Source of the DNA: an uncultured Acidimicrobiales bacterium
GTDB taxonomy: Bacteria > Actinomycetota > Acidimicrobiia > Acidimicrobiales > SZUA-35
Assembly: GCA_937976305.1 (NCBI GenBank)
Contig: CALJSB010000027.1
Location: 1-64,000 of the forward strand
Reading direction: 5' to 3'
DNA: 64,000 nt
The notes below the pieces were generated by a model. The model did not search any database. It was given only the letters and a program-made list of their open reading frames with translations, and was not told the DNA's origin. Position 1 is the stretch's first letter. Each line of letters begins with the position of its first letter. A program made the position numbers and the translations under genes. This document shows, piece after piece, positions 1 through 8,338 of this stretch.

Positions 1-387
1 TGTCGACTCCTCCGGTCACGTTGCGTTGCGCTGCGATGACGCTCATGATGATCTGGCCTCTCCAAGTCGTAACGGGCTTCTGGAAGGGCGGTCGACTGGG
101 AACGGACGGGACAGCCACGAGTCTGCTGGAACAGGCTCCTATGAGGTCACGAAACCGCAGTCGACAAACCCAGGACGTGGTGGTCCTGTCAGAACGGCCG
201 ACAGTTCAACAAAAGACACATCGGTCAGTCACACACCTGGGTCAGACCCAACCACAGGACCACCACCCCTGGAGTCTCCTCCAACCGGCAAAGACCGGCA
301 CGAACATCTTGGCTGTCACACCCCTTCAGTAGTGTTCATCAAGAGTCAAAAGCGGATGAATAGCGGGAACGATGAGAGGGGCTGAAG
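1..387. other. non-coding stretch with inverted repeats
   Basis: I see no convincing gene here: the open frames are low-complexity and lack start signals. The sequence does contain structure. A perfect 13-base inverted repeat pairs 177-189 (GTGGTGGTCCTGT) with 254-266 (ACAGGACCACCAC), and inside its loop TGGGTC-A-GACCCA forms a small palindrome at 238-250. It may be a structured leader of the following HNH gene or a flank of a repeated element. The left end of the window could also contain the tail of an upstream transcript. Confidence 0.5.
177..266. repeat. 13-base inverted repeat with 64-base loop
   Basis: Arms at 177-189 and 254-266 are exact reverse complements. The loop holds a second palindrome at 238-250. 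The whole lies about 120 bases upstream of the DUF222/HNH gene. Function unknown; it could fold as RNA or be a site recognised by a DNA-binding protein. Confidence 0.45.
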
Positions 388-1686
388 GTGGGGAAACAGG
401 CGGAAGTAGCGGGCCGGATAGCTGCAGCAGTTAGTTCGTTGGAAGGGATCGCAGCCGAGATCGAACGATCAACTTTGGGTGAGGATGAGATCGCTGACGC
501 TCTGGCTGCTGTTCGCCGAGCGCAGCGTTTGAGCGCTGGCATCTTGGCTGCGCTTGGGGCGCAATCTCTTCGATTGTCTGCGGCAGGCGAGGGCCCGAAT
601 CCTGAAGATGCACTCACCGCCGACAATGGTGTGCCGTTAGCTACCGCCCGAGTCGAGTTGAACCGGGCAACAACCCTCGATCGGTTCCCGGTGTTGGCCG
701 AATCGTTCCGGGCCGGTGAGATCCCCGAGGCCAATCTCGACGTGCTGTCTGGCATCACCAGACGCATGCGTCCTGAAGAGATCGAATCGCTCGTTGGGAG
801 CGATGCCGACCTCGCCCGCGCCGCAGTACGGCTGAGCACCGACTCATTCCGACGCAACGTGTCCAGGTTGCGAGACAACCATCGAACCGACGGTGGGAAG
901 AAGGCAGCCGACCAAGCCACCGACGATTCGTTCGCCCGGGTGGCCGCAGCCCGAGACAAGAGCGGATATCGCATCAACGGATTCCTCGACCCGATTCCAG
1001 GCGCTTCGGTCCGGGCCGCGATCGACCAAGAAGCCCGACGTGTCCTGCAAACGACCATGCATGCTGGTCTGTCGGGTGAACAGGCAGCGGCTCAGGCCCT
1101 GCACGACCTCATCCTTCGCGGCGACGCCGCAAACGGCCTGTCCGAAACAAACCGGACAAGCCCCGGGGCGCCCCGAGCGAACGTCAACATCAGCGTCTTG
1201 GTCGATCGTCAAACGCTCGAACACGGACCGCACCCAGACACGACTTGCGAAACCGAAGGCGGCTTGCCGGTGAGTCCGAATCAGATCGGACAACTCTGCT
1301 GCGATGCAATCTTGCGGCGAGTCGACACCGCACCCGACGGCCACGTCCACGTTTCACAATCGGTTCGCACAGCCACCGCAAAACAACGAGCCGCTCTCCG
1401 ATCCCTGTATCCAAACTGCCCGCTCTCAGGTGAAAGCTGGGACCACATCGAAATCCACCACGTCGTGTTCTACGAAGAATCCAAGCGCACGGTCCTGTCA
1501 GAGCTCGTGCCAATCAGCCGTCGCTGGCATCACCTCATCCACGACGAAGGCTGGCGACTCGACATGGAGGCCGACCGCACTCTCCACCTGTACCGGCCAG
1601 ACGGCACCCACGAACGCGCCATCGCTCCTCCGGCACCTTCGCATGTTACGAAGAGCAGCCAAGACGACCACCTACTCGCCGCCTGA
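388..1686 (+). CDS. DUF222 / HNH endonuclease-signature protein (13E12 repeat family)
   Basis: 432 aa. The N-terminal three quarters is helical and Ala/Arg/Glu-rich, as in the DUF222 (13E12) family that is multi-copy in many Actinobacteria. The C-terminal part (about residues 340-395) is an HNH-type nuclease domain: the Ile-His-His core comes after a Cys-Pro-Leu-Ser-Gly segment and is followed by Arg-Arg-Trp-His-His-Leu-Ile-His and GW. The second Cys of the usual CxxC zinc knuckle is not obvious, so metal binding may be altered. The GTG start follows a GAGGGG-type ribosome site in GAGAGGGGCTGAAG. A 20-base palindromic sequence inside the gene recurs exactly just after the stop codon. Biological role of the family is not settled; nuclease activity is inferred. 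Confidence 0.85.
   Translation: MGKQAEVAGRIAAAVSSLEGIAAEIERSTLGEDEIADALAAVRRAQRLSAGILAALGAQSLRLSAAGEGPNPEDALTADNGVPLATARVELNRATTLDRFPVLAESFRAGEIPEANLDVLSGITRRMRPEEIESLVGSDADLARAAVRLSTDSFRRNVSRLRDNHRTDGGKKAADQATDDSFARVAAARDKSGYRINGFLDPIPGASVRAAIDQEARRVLQTTMHAGLSGEQAAAQALHDLILRGDAANGLSETNRTSPGAPRANVNISVLVDRQTLEHGPHPDTTCETEGGLPVSPNQIGQLCCDAILRRVDTAPDGHVHVSQSVRTATAKQRAALRSLYPNCPLSGESWDHIEIHHVVFYEESKRTVLSELVPISRRWHHLIHDEGWRLDMEADRTLHLYRPDGTHERAIAPPAPSHVTKSSQDDHLLAA
1139..1158. repeat. 20-base palindromic repeat, copy 1 (inside HNH gene)
   Basis: TGTCCG-AAACAAAC-CGGACA: 6-base arms around an 8-base loop, lying inside the DUF222/HNH coding sequence. An identical 20-mer occurs at 1733-1752. Confidence 0.7.
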
Positions 1687-1732
1687 GCGGCCAGCCGAAC
1701 ACACGAACACACCCGATCGGCCAATGTCGATG

Positions 1733-1752
1733 TGTCCGAAACAAACCGGACA
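1733..1752. repeat. 20-base palindromic repeat, copy 2 (after HNH gene)
   Basis: Identical to 1139-1158 (TGTCCG-N8-CGGACA), 47 bases after the HNH stop codon. The exact match, including the non-palindromic loop, argues for a shared origin or a recognised site. Confidence 0.7.
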
Positions 1753-1963
1753 CCACTCGACAGAGCTCCGACGTTGTGAGCCCCAGCGAACAACTCGCTG
1801 GGTGAGCGCAGCGAACGGCATCTTCCCTGACTGATCTTTGACAACTGAAAACTGCCGGGTTGATGGTCAGATCGAGGTCGCTGCCATTGAGGCTGAACTC
1901 GGCTGGGCCCTGGCGTCGCCGTCTTGCGTCTAAGGCGCCCCGAGCCATGGACGCCCCACCAGA

Positions 1964-1969
1964 TAGCGT
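1964..1969 (+). promoter_or_regulatory. -10 box of a probable leaderless promoter
   Basis: TAGCGT, 6 bases before the ATG at 1976; no ribosome-binding site is present, so transcription probably starts at or next to the start codon. Confidence 0.5.
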
Positions 1970-1975
1970 CGGCTC

Positions 1976-2407
1976 ATGCCAAAAGACGCCCTCCTGAAGG
2001 TAGCCAACACCGTTCACCGGACGTTGATCTCGCTGAGCGGCGGCAAGGTTGGTTGGGTCGCCGGGAACATGCCCGTGCTCAAACTCACCACTACCGGCCG
2101 CAAGTCAGGCGAGCAACGTCAGGTGATGCTGACCACGCCTCATCAAGACGGTGACACGATCGTGATCGTTGCCTCCAAGGGCGGCGATTCAAAGCATCCG
2201 GCCTGGTACCTCAATCTGGTCGAAGATCCCAATGTCCGTGTCGAGATGAACGATCTGCCGGACGAAGCTCGGACCGCTCGGGTGGCAACCGATGCAGAGC
2301 ACGCAGAGCTCTGGCCCAGAATCGTCGCCGACTACTCCAACTATGGCGACTACCAGGCCAAGACCGATCGCACGATCCCGTTGATCTTTCTGGAGCCCAA
2401 CGACTGA
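1976..2407 (+). CDS. nitroreductase-family deazaflavin (F420)-dependent oxidoreductase, Ddn-like
   Basis: 143 aa, the usual length of the family. Visible family features are the central TTTGRKSG-type segment (residues 39-46), the hydrophobic strand IVIVASKGG, KHPAWYLNL (about residues 74-82) and PNVRVEM. This is the split beta-barrel fold typified by mycobacterial Ddn, which uses reduced F420 to reduce quinones or nitro compounds. The substrate cannot be told. The gene stands alone; its start is fixed by ATG preceded by TAGCGT-N6 and no Shine-Dalgarno. Presence of this family implies, but does not prove, that the host makes F420. Confidence 0.85.
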   Translation: MPKDALLKVANTVHRTLISLSGGKVGWVAGNMPVLKLTTTGRKSGEQRQVMLTTPHQDGDTIVIVASKGGDSKHPAWYLNLVEDPNVRVEMNDLPDEARTARVATDAEHAELWPRIVADYSNYGDYQAKTDRTIPLIFLEPND

Positions 2408-2433
2408 CTGTTCGGCAAGAGAGTGGCGTGACG

Positions 2434-2463
2434 TTGACGAGGCTGGTGACTCAGCACTAGGCC
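2434..2463 (+). promoter_or_regulatory. probable -35/-10 promoter
   Basis: TTGACG (2434-2439), an 18-base spacer and TAGGCC (2458-2463), ending 6 bases before the ATG at 2470. The -10 departs from TANNNT at its last base. Confidence 0.4.
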
Positions 2464-2469
2464 AGAGCC

Positions 2470-3390
2470 ATGACGATCGGATTCATCGGGTTGGGTGTGA
2501 TGGGCGAGCCCATGTGCCGCAACCTCGCAGCAAAGAGCGACGAACCGGTGGTGGTGTTCGACGTACGACCCGAGCCGATCGCGCGGCTTGTGGCCGACGG
2601 GGCGTCGGCAGCATCGTCGATCGCCGACGTGGCCGATCGATGCGACGTGGTGCTCTTGAGCTTGCCCGGCGGGCCAGAGCTCGAAGCGGTGGTTGCTGGC
2701 GGTGGCGACGGTCATGAAGCCAGCGGCGGCAGCCCGAGCGGCATCCTCGCCAACGCCCGACCTGGCCAGTTGATTGTCGATCACAGCACGGCACCGGTCG
2801 CCCTGACCCGGCAACTCGCAGATCAGTGCGCCGCAGCCGGCGTCGACTACTGCGACGCACCCATTGCTCGCACCAGACAGGCTGCGATCGACGGCACGCT
2901 CAGCATCATGGTCGGCTGCGCCGAGGGCTCGTTCGGCCGGATTGAACCGATCCTTCGCCACATGGCCGCTGACGTCACACGATGCGGCGGGGTCAGCTCA
3001 GGCCAGGTCACCAAGATCCTCAACAACATGATGTTGTTCCAAAACGTGCGGGCTATCGCCGAAGCCCACGCCATCGCCACCGGCCTTCACCAAGAACACG
3101 GTGACGATCTCGGACTCGACATCGACACGGTCTTTGAGGTGATCACTGGGGCGTCGGGCGGCAGTTTCGCTCTCGCCAATCACGGGCGGAAGTCGATCCT
3201 CCCCGGCGATTTCCCGCTCGAGGCGTTCTCGACGAGATACGCCATGAAGGACCTGAGCTATGCGATCGAGCTGGCTGAGGAGCTCGGCGTCGACGCCGTC
3301 GGGGCCCGCACGGTGGGCGAACTGTTGGCCTCAGCCGTCGATGCAGGTTTCGAGCACGAGTACTTCCCCGTGGTGCGACGCATGCTCTAG
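2470..3390 (+). CDS. NAD(P)-dependent beta-hydroxyacid dehydrogenase (3-hydroxyisobutyrate dehydrogenase family)
   Basis: 306 aa, typical length. The N-terminal Rossmann fold starts with IGFIGLGVMGEPM (GxGxxG). DHSTAP (about residues 104-109) and DAPIARTRQAAIDGTLSIMVG (from about 129) are the substrate-site and glycine-loop regions. The catalytic Lys is probably K182 in TKILNN. The C-terminal half is the all-helical dimerisation domain. It should oxidise a 3-hydroxyacid (3-hydroxyisobutyrate, tartronate semialdehyde or similar) with NAD(P); the exact substrate is not determinable. It converges with the lactonase-like gene downstream, only 12 bases away. Confidence 0.88.
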   Translation: MTIGFIGLGVMGEPMCRNLAAKSDEPVVVFDVRPEPIARLVADGASAASSIADVADRCDVVLLSLPGGPELEAVVAGGGDGHEASGGSPSGILANARPGQLIVDHSTAPVALTRQLADQCAAAGVDYCDAPIARTRQAAIDGTLSIMVGCAEGSFGRIEPILRHMAADVTRCGGVSSGQVTKILNNMMLFQNVRAIAEAHAIATGLHQEHGDDLGLDIDTVFEVITGASGGSFALANHGRKSILPGDFPLEAFSTRYAMKDLSYAIELAEELGVDAVGARTVGELLASAVDAGFEHEYFPVVRRML

Positions 3391-3402
3391 CGAGGCGGGG
3401 CC

Positions 3403-4206
3403 TCAGGTGAGAGTCGGCACAACGTCGAGTCGAACCGCAATGCCCTCCAGCCCGTCACCGGCTGGCGGGTAGCGATCGAAGACCTGCGGATCGTGGCCCG
3501 GAATCACGAAGTTCGGATCGTCCGCAAGTTCCTGACAGCGCCGATGGCCGTCGAGCATGTCGCCGAGGTTGTACACGATCGGGAACGGCCGCCCGGCCTG
3601 CATGTTCTCGTAGTAGTGGCTGGCATCTGAGGCCAAGACCAGCCAACCAATATCGGTTGCCACCCGCACGATCTGCAGACCCATGGTGTGGCCCCCGACG
3701 AGGTGGACAGACAGGCCCGGCGCGAGCTCAGCGTCGCCATCGTGAAAGATCACTTGCTGGCCGTACACGAGATGCACGAGATCAGCGACATGATCGACCG
3801 TGTAGGCGTGGTTGAACGCTGGTTGGGCCATGTGTCGTCCGCTGGCGAACTGCATCTCGTTGTCTTGCAGATGGAAGCGGGCATTCGGGAAACGCGCGAA
3901 GCCACCGACATGGTCGTAGTGCAGGTGCGTGAGGATGACATCGTCGATCGACGCCGCATCGATGCCGATGGTGGCCAGCGCTTCGTCGACCGGCCGAATC
4001 AGATTGCGATCACGTCGCTCTGCGTCGAGCCGATCGAAGCCGGTGTCGACCACCCAGGTCTTGTCGGGGCCGACGATCGCCCAGATGAAGTAGTCCATGT
4101 CCATTGGTTCGTCGTGCGGATCGCCACCGATGAAGTGCTCGGGGCGACGGGCAGCACGATCGGCGTACTTGATGGCGTAGACCTCATAGCTCGGCAGTCC
4201 GTCCAT
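3403..4206 (-). CDS. metallo-beta-lactamase-fold hydrolase, AHL-lactonase-like
   Basis: 267 aa. The metal motif HLHYDH is at residues 94-99; the further ligands H173 (GGHTMG), D194 (LASDAS) and H238 (IPGHDP) are all present. Spacing matches the AiiA-type N-acyl-homoserine-lactone lactonases closely, so it is a two-metal lactone or ester hydrolase. The family also contains enzymes acting on unrelated lactones, so quorum quenching is only one possibility. The ATG at 4206 is preceded on the minus strand by TAGCTT-N6, a leaderless promoter. No signal peptide: cytoplasmic. Confidence 0.85.
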   Translation of the reverse strand: MDGLPSYEVYAIKYADRAARRPEHFIGGDPHDEPMDMDYFIWAIVGPDKTWVVDTGFDRLDAERRDRNLIRPVDEALATIGIDAASIDDVILTHLHYDHVGGFARFPNARFHLQDNEMQFASGRHMAQPAFNHAYTVDHVADLVHLVYGQQVIFHDGDAELAPGLSVHLVGGHTMGLQIVRVATDIGWLVLASDASHYYENMQAGRPFPIVYNLGDMLDGHRRCQELADDPNFVIPGHDPQVFDRYPPAGDGLEGIAVRLDVVPTLT

Positions 4207-4212
4207 GCGGCG

Positions 4213-4218
4213 AAGCTA
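4213..4218 (-). promoter_or_regulatory. -10 box of a probable leaderless promoter
   Basis: TAGCTT on the minus strand, 6 bases before the ATG at 4206, with no ribosome-binding site. Confidence 0.5.
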
Positions 4219-4291
4219 ATGGCTACACCGCCGCACCACCGCACCGCCGCACCACCGCTTGGTCACACTGGGTCACTGAAACGCACAGGGC

Positions 4292-4297
4292 TACGGT
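4292..4297 (+). promoter_or_regulatory. -10 box of a probable leaderless promoter
   Basis: TACGGT, 6 bases before the GTG at 4304; no Shine-Dalgarno. Confidence 0.5.
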
Positions 4298-4303
4298 GCC
4301 GAT

Positions 4304-4729
4304 GTGTCCGTACCGTCCGAGCAATCGATGCCGCACGAGGAAGCTGCCTCAGAAGTCGGCGTCAGCCCGTACGACACGGCTGCGTCAGCCGTCACTCGAT
4401 TCCTCGTCGAGGTGGCAGCGTGGGTCGCCGGCCCGTGGGCCGCAGCTTCGCTGACGGGTCGAGAATGGCTCGCCGTTCCCGTCCTCGTCGTGCTCGTTGC
4501 CATCCCCGCCACGTTCTCGACGATGGGTGACAAGAAGTCAGTCGTGGTTGCCACGCCTGGACCCACCCGGATCGTGATCGAGCTCTTCTTGTTGGCCGTC
4601 GCCGTCGCCGCAGCGGCGATTGTGTGGCCGACGCCTTTGGTCGTCGGCGTTGCCATCATCGGCATCGTCATGTTGGTGACGGGGGCCGACCGCTACCGAT
4701 GGCTAGCCAAGGGAGCGCCGCTCAGCTGA
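4304..4729 (+). CDS. small integral membrane protein, YrdB / DUF2568-like
   Basis: 141 aa. After a polar N-terminus of about 35 residues there are four hydrophobic segments (around residues 34-45, 51-65, 83-103 and 104-122), with ATFSTMGDKKSVV between the second and third. This layout, and the small size, resemble the DUF2568 (YrdB) membrane family, whose function is unknown. GTG start chosen because TACGGT-N6 precedes it; an in-frame ATG at 4328 is an alternative. It converges with the PHP-domain gene, 16 bases downstream. Confidence 0.7.
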   Translation: MSVPSEQSMPHEEAASEVGVSPYDTAASAVTRFLVEVAAWVAGPWAAASLTGREWLAVPVLVVLVAIPATFSTMGDKKSVVVATPGPTRIVIELFLLAVAVAAAAIVWPTPLVVGVAIIGIVMLVTGADRYRWLAKGAPLS

Positions 4730-4745
4730 CGAAGTCAGCGCCAGA

Positions 4746-5393
4746 TCAGGTGGGTTCGTCGAGGCTGGGGATGATGCGAGGCGTCCATGGGCGAGCCGGA
4801 TCACAGTGGTGGCCGTAGACGACTCCCTCGGCCAGAGCGGCGAGAAACTCTGCTGGCCCGTCGAAGTCGGGCATCTCAACGTAGGCCGCGCCAAAGGCAT
4901 CGGGCACATGAGCATCGCTGCCGGCACCGCCCGGCAGCCCTTTGACGGACGCATACACAGCGGCCTGCCGTTGCAGAGAGCTGAGGCTTGTCTTGGCGTT
5001 GAAAGCCTCGATGGCATCGACGAGCCCGTGCTCGACCAGCTCGTCGATCTCGTGCGGAGCGAGGCAGTTACGCATCGGATCAAACGGATGCGGAACGTAG
5101 ACGAGGCCACCTTGATCTCGAATGGCTCGGGCCGTGTCGAGCAACGGCATCCCCGGAGCAATGCGCTCGCTGAGAAAGAGCCCGATGAGCTCGCCCTGTC
5201 CGATCCGGATCTCTTCACCAACGACCACACGACATGGCAGCTCGTCCCGAAGTCGTTCAGCCCCGGCGGTTGCGTTGTGGTCGGTGAGACACACCACATC
5301 GATGGCGCAGGCCGTCAGGGCATCAACCAGCTCTTCGGGCGTTGTGGTGCAATCGCCAGACCACATCGTGTGAGAGTGCATGTCGACCCGCAC
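4746..5393 (-). CDS. PHP-domain metal-dependent phosphoesterase
   Basis: About 215 aa from the GTG at 5393 (ATG at 5381 is the alternative). The PHP signatures are in order: MHSHTMWSGDC near the N-terminus, CLTDHNAT, then EEIR, VPHPFDPMR and a C-terminal GSDAHV. These supply the His/Asp/Glu ligands of a trinuclear metal site of the TrpH type, seen in enzymes that hydrolyse phosphoesters such as nucleoside bisphosphates. It lies 80 bases downstream of tldE on the same strand and could be the last gene of that operon. The longer open frame reaching back into tldE has no conserved sequence and was not used. Confidence 0.85.
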   Translation of the reverse strand: MRVDMHSHTMWSGDCTTTPEELVDALTACAIDVVCLTDHNATAGAERLRDELPCRVVVGEEIRIGQGELIGLFLSERIAPGMPLLDTARAIRDQGGLVYVPHPFDPMRNCLAPHEIDELVEHGLVDAIEAFNAKTSLSSLQRQAAVYASVKGLPGGAGSDAHVPDAFGAAYVEMPDFDGPAEFLAALAEGVVYGHHCDPARPWTPRIIPSLDEPT

Positions 5394-5473
5394 GAAACCG
5401 TTTCGACGATCCTCCGCCAGGTGCGGGTGCCGCTCGATGGCCGCTGGTGACGGCGTTGCCGGAATGGTCGGGC

Positions 5474-6832
5474 TCAATCGGTCGAACCCGACAACATCAC
5501 GTTGCCGATGACGAGGCTCGGCGTGCTCACTCCGCTTGGCAGGTGCTTGCGGTCGGACCCGACGTTGGTGACGTCGAGCAGCAGACGCTGCAAGGTTGAG
5601 CCAGCCGTGCACTCGCTGATCGGTTCAGCCAACTCACCGTTGCGAATGACGAGACCCTCGATGCCGACCGAGAAGTCGCCAGACACGGCGTTGACGCCCG
5701 AGTGGAGCCCGGCCAAGTTGAACACGAGGATGCCGTCGTCGACCCCTGCGATCAGCTCGTCGAGCGTGCCGCCATCGCCGTTGGCCACTGAAAGCGCGTG
5801 GATGCCCGGGCTTGGCAACCCACGGGTGCCCCGCACGGCTGAGCCGGTTGAGCCGGTTCCGGCCCGACGGCCGGTGTAAGAGTCGTAGAGATAGCCCTTG
5901 AGCACGCCGTCCACCACAAGGTCGTTGGGTCGGCAAGCCAGCCCCTCACCGTCGTGGGAGTCGGCACCGAGCGAGTCAGGGTCGGTCGGGTCATCAACGA
6001 AGGTGAGCGACGGGGCCGCCACCTCTTCACCGACGCGATCAACAAACGGCGACCGCTGCTTGACGATGCGATCACCAGTAAGTGTTCCGGCGATCAGGCC
6101 GATCACGGTGGCCGACAGGTGGGGGTCGAGCACGAGGCTGACCGGCTTGGTTCCCGGCTTGCTGGCTCCGATGAGATCAGTGGCCCGGCTCACAGCTCGG
6201 TTGGCCACCCACTCGAGGTCGAGCTCAGACGGGCGACGAGCGCCATCGCCGGCGTAGCCGGTTTGGGTTCGGTCACCGTCATCGGCAAGTGCTTGCACGC
6301 CGAGGCCGGCCGACGTGGAGCGAGTGTGCGCTTGCACGCCTGCCGAACTCGCCAGTGCAAAGCTGCTTGCGGAGTCGCCGTAGGACGCAACTCGTACGCC
6401 TGAGATGCGAGGGTCGCCGTCGAGCACCCGACGTTCGAGGTCGATGGCCAAGGCGATGCGCTCGTCGCTCGTCATGGCAGGCACTTCGTCACGCCACAGA
6501 TCGACATCAACCGCTTCGACACCATCTGGTTCTGCGATCCCAGCATCGGGATCGGCCTCGGCGTAGCTGGCGTTGTCTCGGGCATCGGCCAGCGTTCGAT
6601 CGAGTAGGTCGGCATCGAGGGTTCCCGCGCTGGCGAAGCCTTCTCGGCCGTCGCGGATCACTCGAACTCCGACACCCTGGGTTTCGGCACTCGTGAACGA
6701 TTCGACTTCACCTCCGTAGACACGGACCGTTGTCGACACGGAATGACCGCATGCCACTTCGATCTGCTCGCCTGCTTCGGCCCGGCCAACAAGGCGGTTA
6801 GCCACCTCGAGCAATGCCGCTGAGTCGGTCAT
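5474..6832 (-). CDS. tldE: TldE (PmbA)-type subunit of the TldD/TldE metalloprotease
   Basis: 452 aa, normal length. The N-terminal domain has the family pattern TTVRVYGGEVESFTSAET followed by GVGVRVIRDGREGFAS. The C-terminal domain contains GTRGLPSPG, a hydrophobic FNLAGLHSGV region and SGDFSVGIEGLVIRNGEL. It lacks HExxxH, as expected for the non-catalytic partner that forms a heterodimer with TldD. The ATG overlaps the tldD stop by four bases (ATGA), so the two are translationally coupled. The pair degrades unfolded or peptide substrates and in some bacteria matures ribosomal peptides; no precursor peptide was seen nearby. Confidence 0.92.
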   Translation of the reverse strand: MTDSAALLEVANRLVGRAEAGEQIEVACGHSVSTTVRVYGGEVESFTSAETQGVGVRVIRDGREGFASAGTLDADLLDRTLADARDNASYAEADPDAGIAEPDGVEAVDVDLWRDEVPAMTSDERIALAIDLERRVLDGDPRISGVRVASYGDSASSFALASSAGVQAHTRSTSAGLGVQALADDGDRTQTGYAGDGARRPSELDLEWVANRAVSRATDLIGASKPGTKPVSLVLDPHLSATVIGLIAGTLTGDRIVKQRSPFVDRVGEEVAAPSLTFVDDPTDPDSLGADSHDGEGLACRPNDLVVDGVLKGYLYDSYTGRRAGTGSTGSAVRGTRGLPSPGIHALSVANGDGGTLDELIAGVDDGILVFNLAGLHSGVNAVSGDFSVGIEGLVIRNGELAEPISECTAGSTLQRLLLDVTNVGSDRKHLPSGVSTPSLVIGNVMLSGSTD

Positions 6833-8217
6833 GCTGCGGTGCCACCGATCGTCATTTCAGTCACCCGAAGCGTCGGCACGCCGTCACCGACGGGGACACC
6901 CTGGCCGTCTTTGCCACAGGTGCCGGGAGGACCCATCTCGAAGTCGTTTCCGACGGCATCGATCTGTTGCAGCACCTTCGGGCCGTTGCCGATGAGCTGG
7001 CCCTCGCGCAGAGGGGCCGTGATCTTGCCGTCTTCGATGAGGTAGGCCTCGGTCATACCAAACACGAAGTCACCAGACGCCGTGTTGACCTGACCACCAC
7101 CGAGCTTGGCGACATACACGCCGTTGTCAACGCCCGCGATGATCTCGTCTGGGGTCTGGTCGCCCGGGGCGAGGTAGGTGTTGGTCATGCGCACCATGGG
7201 GAGATGGCGGTAGCTCTGGCGCCGACCGTTGCCGCTCGAGCGGCGACCATCTTGACGGGCTCGATTGCCATCCCACATGTAATCGACGAGCACGCCCTTT
7301 TCGATCAAGACATTCCGGGCTGCCGGCTGGCCTTCGTCGTCGACGGCGTAGTGGCCCCACTCCCCTGCCATCGTGCCGTCATCGATCAGGGTGACGAGCG
7401 GCGATGCAACCTGCTGACCGACGCGATCGGCGAATGCTGAGGCGCCCTTGCGCACGAGGTCGGCTTCGAGGCCGTGCCCACATGCTTCGTGAAAGAGCAC
7501 GCCGCCCGAGCCCGGGCCGATCACCACGACATGTGTTCCAGAAGGTGCGGGACGAGCTTCGAGCTTGGTCATCGCTCGCTCCGCTGCGTTCGTTGCGAGC
7601 TGGTCGACGTCGTATCGATCGAACAATTCGAACCCGATGGCGTGACCGATCGATTCGTACCCGGTCTGCAGACCGGAGTCGCCCTTGGCGACACAGGTCA
7701 CGGCGAAGTTGGTGCGGGTCTGATCGTCTGTGGCAAAGACCCCATCAGAATTAGCGACGAGGATGCGGCGGCGATTGTCGCCCTGGCGCGCACTCACCTG
7801 CGTGATGGCGTCGTTGTACGCCCTCGCGACTTCGTCGGCTCGACGGACGAGGGCAACCTTGCGAGCCTTGTCGACAGTCGCTGGGTCGACTTGGGCATCG
7901 CTCGAAGCGGTCGGGCCAGATTCGATCTCGATCGTGCGAGCACCGCCACCCTCGGCCTTTGCTGCATCGGCCGCTGCCTTCGCTGCTGCGAGCAATCGGT
8001 CTTCGGAGAGATCAGCGGTATGGGCAAATCCAGTTGTCTCGCCCGAGATCACACGAATTCCGGCACCGCGATCGCGACTCGACGAGAGGTTCTCGACTCG
8101 CCCATCGTCGAGGTTGACACCACTGCGTTCGACGTCTTCGACGAAGATCTCAGCAAAGTCGGCCCCTCCGGCGAGACCAGTCGAAAGCACACGGTTGATC
8201 GTCTGTTCATCAATCAC
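6829..8217 (-). CDS. tldD: TldD metalloprotease, catalytic subunit
   Basis: About 462 aa. The zinc-binding HEACGHGLEAD (HExxxH) is present, followed by the conserved C-terminal segments RQSYRHLPMVRMTNTYL and NTASGDFVFGMTEAYLIEDGKI. The N-terminal domain has the AGGADFAEIFVE and SRDRGAGIRVISGETTGFA family patterns. The start is placed at the GTG at 8217 because TACGCT lies 7 bases upstream on the minus strand; an upstream TTG at 8247 has no promoter or ribosome site. It forms an operon with tldE, with a four-base overlap. Divergent from dxs. Confidence 0.93.
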   Translation of the reverse strand: MIDEQTINRVLSTGLAGGADFAEIFVEDVERSGVNLDDGRVENLSSSRDRGAGIRVISGETTGFAHTADLSEDRLLAAAKAAADAAKAEGGGARTIEIESGPTASSDAQVDPATVDKARKVALVRRADEVARAYNDAITQVSARQGDNRRRILVANSDGVFATDDQTRTNFAVTCVAKGDSGLQTGYESIGHAIGFELFDRYDVDQLATNAAERAMTKLEARPAPSGTHVVVIGPGSGGVLFHEACGHGLEADLVRKGASAFADRVGQQVASPLVTLIDDGTMAGEWGHYAVDDEGQPAARNVLIEKGVLVDYMWDGNRARQDGRRSSGNGRRQSYRHLPMVRMTNTYLAPGDQTPDEIIAGVDNGVYVAKLGGGQVNTASGDFVFGMTEAYLIEDGKITAPLREGQLIGNGPKVLQQIDAVGNDFEMGPPGTCGKDGQGVPVGDGVPTLRVTEMTIGGTAA

Positions 8218-8224
8218 GCTCTCA

Positions 8225-8230
8225 AGCGTA
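8225..8230 (-). promoter_or_regulatory. -10 box of a probable leaderless promoter for tldDE
   Basis: TACGCT on the minus strand, 7 bases before the GTG at 8217. Supports a start later than the longest frame. Confidence 0.45.
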
Positions 8231-8338
8231 GATCGAACGGCCACCAAGAGCGGGTTCGAGCGGAATGCTGGTCAGGCGCCTGCACAGGATCTCCGCATTC
8301 TTGACATGCCCTCTCGGGCGTTCGTCCGCTAGCGTGCG

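Larger units (their letters stand above)
1687..1975. other. intergenic region after HNH gene
   Basis: No gene seen. It contains the second copy of the 20-base palindromic repeat at 1733-1752 and, at its right end, the TAGCGT promoter box of the next gene. No terminator with a T-run was found. Confidence 0.5.

Noticed and set aside
26-385. 119-codon frame in the left-end intergenic region
   Set aside because: Low-complexity Ser/Thr/Gly/Pro content, no ribosome site, and it spans the inverted repeats.
3688-4530. 280-codon plus-strand frame
   Set aside because: Antisense to the lactonase-like gene and then out of frame with the DUF2568-like gene; no conserved features.
8301-8306. TTGACA as -35 box for dxs
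   Set aside because: The only plausible -10 (TAGCGT at 8330) is 23 bases away, too far for a standard promoter.
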